Shown piece after piece: positions 12,218 to 23,244 of a stretch of 64,000 bases of DNA. Positions within the stretch are counted from its first letter, which is position 1. The number at the start of each line of letters is the position of its first letter. The stretch covers positions 17,501 to 81,500 of the forward strand of contig CALSFV010000356.1 in NCBI GenBank assembly GCA_943737045.1. Reading direction: 5' to 3'. The DNA comes from Parapristionchus giblindavisi (Eukaryota > Nematoda > Chromadorea > Rhabditida > Diplogasteridae). The position numbers and the translations under genes are program-made. The notes under the pieces were generated by a model that worked only from the letters and a program-made list of their open reading frames with translations, was not told where the DNA came from and searched no databases.

Positions 12218-15056
12218 TCAACATTTCTCCTCTGCGAAAAGATAAAATCCTAGCATCTTCCGACTGCAAATGGCAAATTTCTGAAAATTAATTGAAAAAA
12301 ATTCATATATTTCTGAAACATTTTCTTACTCTATCAAAAATCTGAAGAAGTTTCATAGAATGTTCCATTCCTGTTTTGAACACTGCAGATCGACGTTTTC
12401 TTCTGAATAAATAACTGTTTTGATTCGAAATATGAATGACAAATACCCTTGAGGTCTCAATTCCCATTTAGTAATGATTCCATCGACTGTTAGAGTATAG
12501 ACTATTCCTTGTGATGACGTCACATCAACAATGAATTCATTCTCTCCAAATGATAAAGACCATTGAATACATCTATAATCATTATAATTATTCCATTTAA
12601 GAGACCGGCTCGGTAAGACTCGAGCATTTTGACCCTCTGCCGGACATTCGCGAGGACTTTCGATCTGGCCCTCAATACTTTCATCATAGACACATACCGG
12701 GGGGAGACCGATGAAAGTTATAGTGAAAATGCCCTTAGGCTCAAACCCGGCTCACATATGTCGCATAAAATAAAAAATTGAAAAATTCATAACTTTTCAA
12801 TCGCGATAGCTAGGACTTTTATTTCTTTTTATTGGTGAATAACATGTCATGCACTCTTACAAACACAGTTGAGCAGTAATATCATGTCGTTCTGGATATG
12901 TTTTTTCGTGTATGATTTTCCGATTTTTCCTCTTCCATCCTCGTTGAAGAGAGACGGCAAGCATTGACATAGTACATATTGTAGCCCTGACACTTCTGTA
13001 CATGATGGTCACATTCCCTTGGAAATCCAACTTTTCTGAAGCATCGAGAATTGCAACTGAATGTGAGATATGTGTAATATGTAAAAATCGAAAATTAAAT
13101 TTCTTGTAAATCGCAAGAGTAGTAGGTAGCTTTATTATGTCATTTTACTTGTAGTGATGTGCCTACACAGAAAAAATATACTAGTAGACTCAGACTAAAT
13201 TTTTAAAAATTTTTAAAAATAATTATTTTATTTTTATTTTTTTCAACCCTGACATTGAGTCGACCGTCAAGGCAAGTTGATTCATAGGGCGGATGGTAGC
13301 TGATGCATGTCCGTTTGCGAAAACAACTGCCACGAAAAGAATCGTTGTTTCGCAGATCTAGAATTTATTTTTTTAATTATCAAACTTGAATATTTATATG
13401 TTTCTTTCACATAAATCGGTTGGAAGGTGGCGTATGGCAACCAAAGCTGTACCATTGTTATCAGTAGGAGTGTACTGTACTGCACTACCGTAACCGTCAG
13501 GAATCACGAACTAACTTTTTTTCAGTCGACCCATGATTCACAACCATGACCCCGGGTTCATGGTTGAGAATAGCTGAGGTCGAAAAATTCATGATGATCC
13601 CAGACCAAATACTATTTGGCAATATATCAACAGTGAGCCAACTTCTAGTTTTCTGGATACCGTAACCCAAAATACAGTAATCTAGTTACCGTACCCTATA
13701 ATAATGTGGTGAAATTCTCGGAAAATTCAAGTGCGTGCCTTACAATTACTGTAGTTTGGGTTACGGTATCCAGAAAACTAGAAGTTGTCTCACTGTTGAT
13801 ATATTGCCAAATAGTATTTGGTCTGGGATCATCATGAATTTTTCGACCTCAGCTATTCTCAACCATGAACCCCGGGTCATGGTTGAGAATCATGGGTCGA
13901 CTGAAAAAAAATCAGTTCGCGATTCCTGACGATTATGGTATTCAAGTACAGTTCACTCCCACTGATAACAATGGTACAGCTTTGGTTGCCATACGCCACC
14001 TTCCAACCGATTTATGTGAAAGAAACATGTATTTTTTCAAGTTTGATAATTAAAAAAATAAATTCTAGATCTGCGAAACGACGATTCTTTTCGTGGCAGT
14101 TGTTTTCGCAAACGGACATGCATCAGCTACCATCCGCCCTATGAATCAACTTGCCTTGACGGTCGACTCAATGTCAGGGTTGAAAAAAATAAAAATAAAA
14201 TAATTATTTTTAAAATTTTTAAAAAATGTAGTCTGAGTCTACTAGTATATTTTTTCTGTGTAGGCACATCACTACAAGTAAAATGACATAATAAAGCTAC
14301 CTACTACTCTTGCGATTTACAAGAAATTTAATTTTCGATTTTTACAAATTACACATATCTCACATTCAGTTGCAATTCTCGATGCTTCAGAAAAGTTGGA
14401 TTTCCAAGGGAATGTGACCATCATGTACAGAAGTGTCAGGGCTACAATATGTACTATGTCAATGCTTGCCGTCTCTCTTCAACGAGGATGGAAGAGGAAA
14501 AATCGGAAAATCATACACGAAAAAACATATCCAGAACGACATGATATTACTGCTCAACTGTGTTTGTAAGAGTGCATGACATGTTATTCACCAATAAAAA
14601 GAAATAAAAGTCCTAGCTATCGCGATTGAAAAGTTATGAATTTTTCAATTTTTTATTTTATGCGACATATGTGAGCCGGGTTTGAGCCTAAGGGCATTTT
14701 CACTATAACTTTCATCGGTCTCCCCCCGGTATGTGTCTATGATGAAAGTATTGAGGGCCAGATCGAAAGTCCTCGCGAATGTCCGGACCATGCTCGAGTC
14801 TTACCGAGCCGGTCTCTTAAAGATATAGATGAATACCTTGGATCATCTTCTCTATAAATATAAACACTTTGACGTTGTTTAGAAAAGAGTATAAAATAGT
14901 CCATATCAAGTTCTTTCACAATATCCGATTCAAGAACCTTCATTGCACAGTTTTAACAATTAATAATATTATATAAAATTGAATAATTGATTTACCGAAA
15001 TTTTTTGATAACCCTCATAGTCTAATGGGGAATCTTCGGGAATTGATAGGATTGAT
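12218..15056 (-). CDS. Unrecognised protein, possible beta-propeller-like fragment; 5' end not found
   Basis: Minus-strand exons 14996-15056, 14837-14937, 12447-12572, 12330-12402 and 12218-12280 join in phase: ILSIPEDSPLDYEGYQKIS, then VLESDIVKELDMDYFILFSK, IVYTLTVDGIITKWELRPQG, RKRRSAVFKTGMEHSMKLLQ and KFAICSRKMLGFYLFAEEKC before a stop. The VYTLTVDGIITKWEL stretch looks like a WD/propeller blade, but one blade is not enough to assign a family. The acceptor at 14938 (GAAG) is weak. Upstream exons beyond 15056 were not identified. The intron 12573-14836 consists almost entirely of the foldback element 12601-14816, so the original intron was about 48 bp. Confidence 0.55.
12601..14816. mobile_element. 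TTAA-flanked giant palindrome, 2.2 kb, in an intron
   Basis: Flanked by TTAA (12597-12600 and 14817-14820). It begins GAGACCGGCTCGGTAAGACT and ends with the inverted copy. The two halves are near-perfect inverted copies through the whole length, with a midpoint near 13708 and little loop. The ends resemble those of the element at 8071, so the two are related. The central ~600 bp (about 13410-14010) is similar to the separate palindrome at 63191-63825. There is no coding region of its own; apparent frames are mirrored. Confidence 0.9.
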
Positions 15057-17124
15057 CTGAAAATATACAAACTCGAAAAATATTTCCGGGAAAATGTTTT
15101 TCAAGCATTTTTTCTAGAACTCCTGAATTTCTTTAAACGTCTACTGTCTGACAATTTGAACAAAGAGCTAAAATTATAAAATCAAATTTAAAAAAAACAA
15201 CAATAGAAAAATGTTTCTGTCGCTACGTCTAGATTCATATCACATTTTCATTTCGGACAACTACTCATGTTGAATCCTAAGTTTGCTGTTCTAGTATCGA
15301 TTTGCTTTAATATCTTACGTAGTTAGAAAATTCGTACTGTTTAGTTATAAGATATATCCTCGATAATATATATTGAGCATAATATGAAGGTGAATATAAT
15401 GAAGGAATTGATATGAAACTATACATAATTATAAGATATCATATTAGATTAAAACATTACTTTATTAGTCTTTTCCCCTCTTTATTCAATTTTTGAATAT
15501 TTCCATTTCTATTCAAAACGAGAAGATCTTTCTTAGGAGTGAAGAATATTGATTTTATTATATCATTTGATCTGAATTATTGATTGATCGTCTTCATTAT
15601 TATTTATATTCAAACTTGATCACAATTGATTCATCTATTTTTGATATATTCTTCACAATGATAACTTTATCAGATGCACACTATAATCAATCGATTGATT
15701 CGAATTTGATTGAGTCTCACCGCGATGAATGAGGATACTGTAGCCAAAAGAAGTGATGAAGAATCAGTCGATAAATCATCCAAACGGGATGAAATACTGC
15801 ACTGAAATAATATATTGTACTCGTATCCATCTTGATCTTTGATCTTTGATCACTAAATCTTTGAGTGGTCATTGCTTTCTCTTCACGTAATATTATATGA
15901 GAACAAACAAAAGGATTTTCAATTGTGTTCTGCCCTTTCACTTCTCATACTATGTAACTCGTGCACTTGAATGCATAATATAATACATATGTATACTATT
16001 ATGATTAATTTTCATGATTTTTTACAAGGGAATTAACTCCCTTTCGAATCGTTTTTATGTCACAGAAATAGATCAGAGAATGGAAATAGACCAGAGAATT
16101 TCCATTAGTTACTAGAAGATCAATAGTAACAAATGGAAAGTATGGAAGTCTCTATCCGAAGTGCATTCATATACAGTAAGGAAGGCGAGATTTCTTCATT
16201 CTTCTCACCCAATTTTGGATTTTTTTCTTTCTAAGATAATTTTCTCCATAAACTACATGATAACAGATAAATTATTCGAAAAGGAGAGCCAATGTTCGGA
16301 CCATTCCCTTATTAGTTAAATATGAATGGTTACCAATAGATTAGTGAGTGATCTCAATTCAATCATCAATGATTCCTTTATTTGAAGAAGAATCACAAAT
16401 GTTCTCTGAAATAGAATAAAGTTATTGATTTGTTTATGTGTCTAGCTCATACTTAAAAGTAAGAGTAATCATCAGCTTATAAACAAGAAATGAGATGAAA
16501 GAGAAAGTTTTTAGGATAAAATGAAAAATATTTCAATATCTTGATATTTCATATAACATACTTCGACACATATAAATACTAAACAGAAATGTATTTACAT
16601 TGGTAATATCCATCCATTCATTCTTATATTTTCAGTCTTATTCTTCTATGCATTTGTTGCAGAGAGGAAGTCCATATGGGAAGATGATACTTTATCCCTC
16701 TCCCTCTCCCTCCTCCTCCCATCTCTTCCATATCCATTCCTCTGTATCCTTATTCATCATTTTCCATTCAATTTATTCCTTGACCTTATTCATATTGTTT
16801 TGTACCATTAAAGTTGAAGAGATACAACCAGGTTTTGTTAGATCTATACTCTCTCCCTCTCCCTCTCCCTCTCCCTCTCCCTCTCCCTCTCCCTCTCCCT
16901 CTCCCTCTCCCTCTCCCTCTCCCTCTCCCTCTTCTTATTCTATCTAAACCGGCCTCATCATTCCATGTATTCGTCTAAAGTAAGCAATTCCTCATATATT
17001 CTTCTTCTTCTCTAATTGTACTTCTATTTCATTCTTAATTCTCTTCTTTCATTTCATATTTCATCTATTTGGTTGACAGGAATCTGACTATTCCTCATTT
17101 TGCTTCATCGTTCTTCAGTTCCTA
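15057..17124. other. Intergenic, no supported gene
   Basis: AT-rich sequence between the unrecognised minus-strand gene and the mariner remnant. It may hold upstream exons or promoter of that gene, but none could be fixed. It ends with pyrimidine-rich sequence and a (TCCCTC)n array. Confidence 0.5.
16849..16931. repeat. (TCCCTC)n hexanucleotide array
   Basis: About 14 nearly perfect copies. The Ser-Pro repeat that would be read from it is a consequence of the array and is not treated as a protein. It is the complement of the GAGGGA arrays at 178 and near 45500. Confidence 0.95.
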
Positions 17125-18291
17125 TTAGGGTGTCCCATAAGTCTTTGCACTATTTTCATGCTTTACATTTTTTTCAAATAATAAACAAAGCAGCTACATT
17201 CAAATGGTGATACACTATCCATGTTTATGGTCAACTATCCACCATCTCTTATGCAACTGCTTGACACCGTTCTGACTGAATTTCTTAGGGAGCGAGGCAA
17301 TTCATTTGTCGATCTCCCGTTTGACATCGGCCTGATTACGGAAGTTTTTTCATCTGCAGCAGCGCTCGAGAGATCGGAAAACATGGCAATCAAAAGGGGA
17401 CAGGTCGGAGGAATACGACGAATGGTGAAGCCAGTCAATATCTAAATTCTTCAGTTTGACCTGCGCCTTGTTAGTGTGATGTGTCATCGCGCTGTTCATT
17501 AAAAGCAATGTTTTCCCTCACACTAAGAGGCTGAGAAGGACTCGGCCCTCCATCTCCTGAAGTTGTTCGCAGAAGACATCGGTGGTTTTGCACCCTTCCA
17601 AGCATGCAGCCGTACCACCTTCATATCTAGGTTGTAGTACGTTATCCACTTATCATCCTGGCAGACACTATACATTACTCAATCATTGGATCGAGAACGG
17701 TCGAGATTTGAAGTAGTGATCTCGACTCGGTTTCAGAGGAGCAGGGAGGAGAGAACATGGGAAAACACTCAAGGTGCCCTGGGTCGAAGAGAAGACTGAA
17801 TGAAAATGCGGTGGATGGTGGATCTTGGAGTACCAGTTGCCTGCTCCAGGTATCTCCAACTCTGCTTCCGCTGACTTGTGACAGTACGAAGAACCAGGTC
17901 TTCATTCGTACTGGGATGACATCCCGACCTTGGATTTTCAACCAAGGAGAAATGGTTGTTCTTGAACAGACGATACCAGATAAAGACTGTTGTAGTACAC
18001 GGCACCCTCGGCTTCATAGACTGACGTAGTTAGGGATGGCTCCTACCGTATTCCGCCCATTACGGTAAAAGTGAAGAAGGCCATGTCGAAAACTGTGTAA
18101 CGGTCAGATAATTTAAAAAATCAAAAATTGTCGTGGAAAAAGAGCTGGCAGATGAAACTTATCACATTTGCTGATCAGTATACCTTCGATGTATGAAAAA
18201 TACTACAGGGCATAACAATCGCTCTCAACCGAGAAAAAAAGGGTATAAAGTAGGTGCAGAAAAAAGTGCAAAGACTTATGGGACACCCTAA
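17125..18291 (-). mobile_element. Mariner-type DNA transposon, degraded
   Basis: Perfect ~26-bp inverted ends starting TTAGGGTGTCCCATAAGTCT, flanked by TA dinucleotides (17123-17124, 18292-18293). The length of about 1.17 kb is usual for mariner elements. The transposase remnant lies on the minus strand. Confidence 0.93.
17223..18030 (-). pseudogene. Mariner transposase remnant
   Basis: On the minus strand an N-terminal helix-turn-helix-like stretch (NPRSGCHPSTNEDLVLRTV, then QATGTPRSTIHRIF) is readable around 17770-18017. The catalytic C-terminal motif SSYSSDLSPFDCHVFRSLE lies around 17375-17420, preceded by LLMNSAMTHHTNKAQ. The pieces sit in different frames with stops between them, so the gene is broken and should not encode active transposase. 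No intact copy is in the window. Confidence 0.85.
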
Positions 18292-19249
18292 TATATCCTT
18301 TGGTTTCCCCTCGCTTCTGAGAGGCTTTACAGTAAGCAACTCCACCTCTCTTATACATACTCAGGAAGAAAAGATTAGACTCGTCAGTGGTTCACATTCG
18401 CAAAGTTTGGATAGCCGAAGGCCTTTCTGTTCCTCACATGTCTCTATCACAATATCTGGCTAGATCACTTTAAAGGAAGAGTGACCTCTCTCAATGGCCT
18501 CTTCATCGCGCACACTATTTCTCTGTTCTCTAACAACGAGAGAGCGTAGAGCGTTGAAGAGACCGTTGACAAAGGTATCAGTCCCTTTAAGAAAGACGAC
18601 ATCAGATTGGAAGAAAATGACCCCGTTAATACTCATATTGTTTATTAAAATTCGTACATCTTATCAGAAAAAAAATTTTTTGAAGTGCGCATATGTGTTT
18701 ATATCTCGAATTATCGAGAAATTTATTTGAAAAGAATATGATGAGTTGCCTGTGAAGAAATTTTTTGTACTCTCTCATTGGATGTCATATTATATTCATT
18801 GATTGAATAAGAGGATTAGAAGAGATATAAAATTATCAGAAGAAGAAGAGGAGAACGTCCTTATGTCTACAGTTTCATGATAGACAAAGCATACTAGAGA
18901 GTGTTATGGTGAGAAGTAGAGGGAGACAGGGAGAGAGGTAGAGAGGGAGAGGGGTAGAGGGAGAAGTAGAGGGAGAGGGAGAGGGAGATGGAGAGAGAGG
19001 TAAAGGTAGAGGTAGATGGAAAGTTCTCAAGTGGATTCATCATTTCTTCATTTCTAGTCTCTACTTTTTAATGTAACTATTCAATGATTCATTTCATTCA
19101 ATACTTCTTTGTTACTTTTTTGTCCATTCGATCTATTTCCCATTTCTTATCGTAACTCCACCATCTATTGAGCTATTCCAATATGATTTTGTGATTATTA
19201 TTGTTGATGGATCAATAATCGATTGATTGAATTTCATTCAGATCTATGA
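18292..19249. other. Intergenic upstream of glycosyltransferase paralogue 2
   Basis: No supported gene. Contains purine-rich GAGAGGGA/GGTAGA repeats at about 18905-19020. The TTTCATTCAG ending at 19241 looks like the splice or trans-splice acceptor for the next gene. Confidence 0.5.
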
Positions 19250-21246
19250 ATGATTTCACCTCGAAAGTCTCATCGTAATTCATATTCATCTAAAGTTATT
19301 CTTATTATAATTGTCATCACTTATATTGTACTCCATTCAATTGCATATCTATACAGTTTATTCTATATTTCTGATCAAAAGAGAATATTAGAGAAAAAGG
19401 TTGGATTATTTAATCTCCTCGTTTTCTTTCTAAATCATTTATTATTCATAGGAGCTCTATGATGGTCCATTAGTATTGAATGATAAATACAAAAATGTAA
19501 TTTATGGCAAGAAGGTAATAATATAGCTAAAAAGTAATATTATTTTATGAAATAATCAAAATTCAGGGTGTATATTCTAACGTTGGCATACTGTATCCAG
19601 GCTCTTTAATCGATAAATTATCGAGTAAACTAACAACAAAGAATGATAATGGTGAATTACCAGAAATATCCGATAAATTCTATGAAGTATGGAATGATTA
19701 GATTCATTAATTGATTTAATCATTTCAGTCTCTTTTCAACACAACAAGATCTATTTTATCAGCTCAAAATGATACAAATAAAGATAATCGATTTGTATAT
19801 TTTACTTTGATCAATAATGCTTATACTGATTTAACTCTGAACTGGTTGTGTAATGTAGACACATTTGAGGTAAATTAAGCCAGTCTAAATTATTAATAAC
19901 AATCTATATTTTATTAATTGTAGAATGTATTAAATAGAACGATCATTGCCACTAGTAGCGCACATACTTGTAGTACTATCAAGAGACAATATTCAAAGGT
20001 TCGATTTAATTCACTTTCTTTACTTTCTATATTACTATATTACTTTCTCTAAATCTATCACGAAACTCCATCACACCCATATTGCTTTGTCTCTTCATTA
20101 TTAATGTTTTAACTGATGGATAAACAAATCAATAAATAAATCTTTACTAATGGTGATATTTCTTCCATTTAGGTTCATTGTATTTATCTCACCCTACCCT
20201 CTTCATATTCTTCATCATTGGAATGGGGAAATAAACAATATATTAATTGGTTGATTCTAAGAGCAAAGATCATGCTAAGGTTAATTGAAGTCAGTTAAGT
20301 TATCACCTAGATTATCTTTTTTTCAAAAAAAAAATTCGTAAATTCTATTAATTATAGGAAAGTCTTCCATTTGTTTTATTCGAAACCGATGCCATATGGT
20401 TTCGTAATCCATTAGATTTATTCATGAATGCTACTCATATTGATGATGCTGATATTGTTGTCCCCATTAAAGGATACACAGGACGGGTTCGATATTTCAT
20501 CTTTCATTTATAATTTCCTCTCGACTTCAATTATAATATATTGTGCATAGTTATCTCTCATTCTCTCTGACTTCCCATCCTCTTTTACCTTCCCGATTCG
20601 TAAATCCAAAAACCTCGATCTACCTTTACTGTATTCATTCATTTCTCCACTGCTCTTGATAAAATAAAAAAGATACGATATATTTAATAATCAATTAATA
20701 ATTTCTAGGGTCAGACACTTTCATTCGATCCAATGCTGGTCTATCCCACTAATGGAACACTTTCCCTCTTTCAAGAAATCAATCGACAGTTATCATCTAA
20801 TTCATCTTTATATGATCAGGTTGGTTTGTGCTTATTGATTAGTTCATTATCGATTGATTTTCATAGGATATTTTGGATGATCTATGTAGAACTCAATATA
20901 ATGGAGTTGTTTGTAGAACGTTTGAATGGCAAGAAATCGCGGATGGAAAATGGTACTTTCTAGTTTTTCTAGTATTGTTTATTAAATATCTGATCATTTT
21001 ATTTAAAGGTTTAAACAATCGGAGGAAGAACGTTCTCGATATAATCCTTATATTGTAAATAATAATTACTATGTTGGAGTTAAAAATAAGGTAGTAATTT
21101 TTTTTAATTTAAAAAAATCAGTTTTTTTTTTTCAGATGACCCGACAAGCAATGAACAAAATGTGGCTATTGACTGCAAATAAGAATTTGTGTTCGTCTAT
21201 GAGAAGAAGAAGAATGTTTGAATATATTAGAAGAATATATAACTAG
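19250..21246 (+). CDS. Type II membrane nucleotide-diphospho-sugar transferase, paralogue 2
   Basis: Eleven exons (19250-19399, 19452-19514, 19567-19686, 19729-19869, 19924-19998, 20173-20289, 20358-20486, 20709-20819, 20867-20952, 21009-21090, 21136-21246) give 394 residues in phase. There is one N-terminal membrane segment (VILIIIVITYIVLHSIAYLY), then ELYDGPLV, LNWLCNVDTFE and FVLFETDAIWFRNPLDLF, the DXD-like site of Nucleotid_trans (PF03407-type) glycosyltransferases. Exons 4 to 10 have nearly the same lengths as in the 10105 gene, proving common origin. An out-of-frame ATG at 19246 overlaps the chosen start and opens only a 10-codon frame; the 19250 ATG was chosen because it leads into the membrane anchor. 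Substrate unknown; Golgi location inferred. Confidence 0.87.
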
Positions 21247-21302
21247 TATCTAATCATTTATAATCATATCTAATATGATCTCATACCCTGTGAAATCTAA
21301 TC

Positions 21303-22086
21303 TCATCTATACGGGTTTATATTGTATTCGGGATAAAGTTCATAATAAATACTTACATATTCTTCATTGTATGCAGTAACTCTCAGAGTAGTTCTAGCTT
21401 CTTGTGATAATGGTCGAATTGAGAATGATACATCTTTACTCGGAACATCTCCTACCCATTCACGTAACTGCATGAATTATCGATTTATCGATTTTCTGAT
21501 CGATTAAAAGAGTTATAAAGAGAATGAATACCTGTTCTTTATGTGCATCAGCTGATATTTGTCTCAACATTCTTTCACATGCAGATTCTTCATAGTTAAC
21601 TTCTCTTCCAATCATCCATAAATCAACTTGAACTTGGGTAGTCTACAATTTAAGGAATTAAATTATTGGCTAATATCGTAGTAGGCTGCTCTACAGGAGA
21701 GTTAGAAAGAAAGAAGAAAGGCAGGAATGAATACTATTTTTTATTATTATTAAAATAAATAATATAATGTTTCTGTGTCACTATCACTACTAATGTACAA
21801 TCATATCATAATATTTGATGTATTATCATGAAAGATGTTCCATTATTAGAATATATGAATAACCTTTTTATGTCCACCACTTGTTTGTGTTTCATTATCC
21901 TTCCATTCTTTTCCATCTCCAATGGTTTGACATTCTCTTTCATCAAATCGTGTCACACCTTCATTTATTTTATTTAATTATTAAAAGATTTAAAGAGAAG
22001 AAACCTTCTCGAACATCGTGAACTGCTTCTTGCGCTGGAACAATCGAGAATAATTCTATAGGAGATTGAATCCATATTGTTACTAT
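21303..22086 (-). CDS. Exons phase-compatible with a C-terminal extension of the p53-family gene
   Basis: Minus-strand exons 22005-22086, 21864-21958, 21532-21642 and 21303-21467 form one open frame of about 150 residues (pieces IVTIWIQSPIELFSIVPAQE, QVQVDLWMIGREVNYEESAC, LREWVGDVPSKDVSFSI). They begin in phase 0, as the SAM-domain exon 23245-23346 ends, so they could follow the SAM domain in one mRNA across a 1.16-kb intron. They could equally be the end of a separate gene whose start I cannot see. No domain recognised. The last exon reads through a possible GTAAGT donor before its stop. Confidence 0.5.
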
Positions 22087-22119
22087 CTAAATGTATTCAT
22101 ATAACTTTTCAATACAATA

Positions 22120-22120
<1 letters not shown>

Positions 22121-22208
<88 letters not shown>
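22121..22208. repeat. (AAT)n microsatellite
   Basis: About 29 perfect AAT/TAA repeats, just upstream (minus-strand sense) of the exon ending at 22086. Confidence 0.97.
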
Positions 22209-22210
<2 letters not shown>

Positions 22211-23244
22211 TTATCTGAAAAAATGAACTGACTCTCTTCGCTGTATACTGTAGATCTGTACAATCATCAGAGGAAACAGATATGGTCGAGAGAGATTCTT
22301 AATCATATCGACATTCGATTATATTACTATGGTAAAAGTTAACCTTTAGATATAGAAGAAACTAGATTCATATAGAGACCCTTCTATATCTATCCCTCAT
22401 TCAGTCTCCATATTAATTGTCCATTCATCCATACATCCGTATATTTCAACTTTCAATCTATATCGACCAATCTTCCCAGTATAAATCAATATTGCGTGAT
22501 TCCACTGAATATCCATTCCCAATAAAAGTGATTAAAATGTTTACAACAAAGCTTGTTGTTTACAAAAAAAAAACAATTTTATTTGATAAAGAAGTAACAA
22601 CACGGGGAAGGTTGTAATACAACGGATGAATGAGACATAATGGGAGACTTCGAGTATGGAAAACAAGTAATCGATAAAATGCATTGTTCAAGTCTATTAT
22701 AGACATAGATCATCATGATATTCTTCAAACATTTCACTGAGAATTTAACTTGGAGTGGTTAAAGATAAGAAGGGAATGGATGGAGTATTGAGAGGTAGAG
22801 TAAAGCAAAGAATGAATGAGATTGAATATTGTACTAATAGAATCATGGATTATTAAAGGGAGTATGAGAATAAAGCAAGTCAAAGGGAACTATTACAAAT
22901 GATGATATTGATGGTTTGAAACTATAAGACTATTCCTGATATAAAGAATGAAGAAACTACTATAAAGGAATGAATGGAATTGTAATGGAAGATCATATAT
23001 TAATACAATGAGAATTATAACAATCAATGAGGTAGATGGATAGATACGGTAATCAATTATGATGGTGTACACTGTGTCAAGCACTCGATAGGTCAAAGGG
23101 ATAATAAAGATCAAAGATCAATTATCAACTTGAGTATCTCCCATCTCTTCGTCATGCTGAAGAAAACAATTATTGATTGAGACAGAGCAGATATATTGAA
23201 CGAGAGATCAAAGATCAAAGATCAAACATGATTGAATAACTAAC

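Noticed and set aside
13282..14144. Mirrored open frames on both strands sharing a QRFFSWQLFSQTDMHQLPSA-like stretch
   Set aside because: Located in the two halves of the 12601-14816 palindrome, so they are copies of one non-coding sequence.
15717..15941. Minus-strand 74-codon frame as the missing 5' exon of the unrecognised gene
   Set aside because: No donor in the right phase toward 15056 and no recognisable similarity; not supported.
16600..16947. Pyrimidine-strand frame encoding a long Ser-Pro repeat
   Set aside because: Produced by the (TCCCTC)n array; no splice signals or conserved flanks support a protein.
22121..22208. Possible CRISPR-like or satellite array
   Set aside because: A plain AAT trinucleotide microsatellite, with no spacer structure; no CRISPR signal anywhere in the window.
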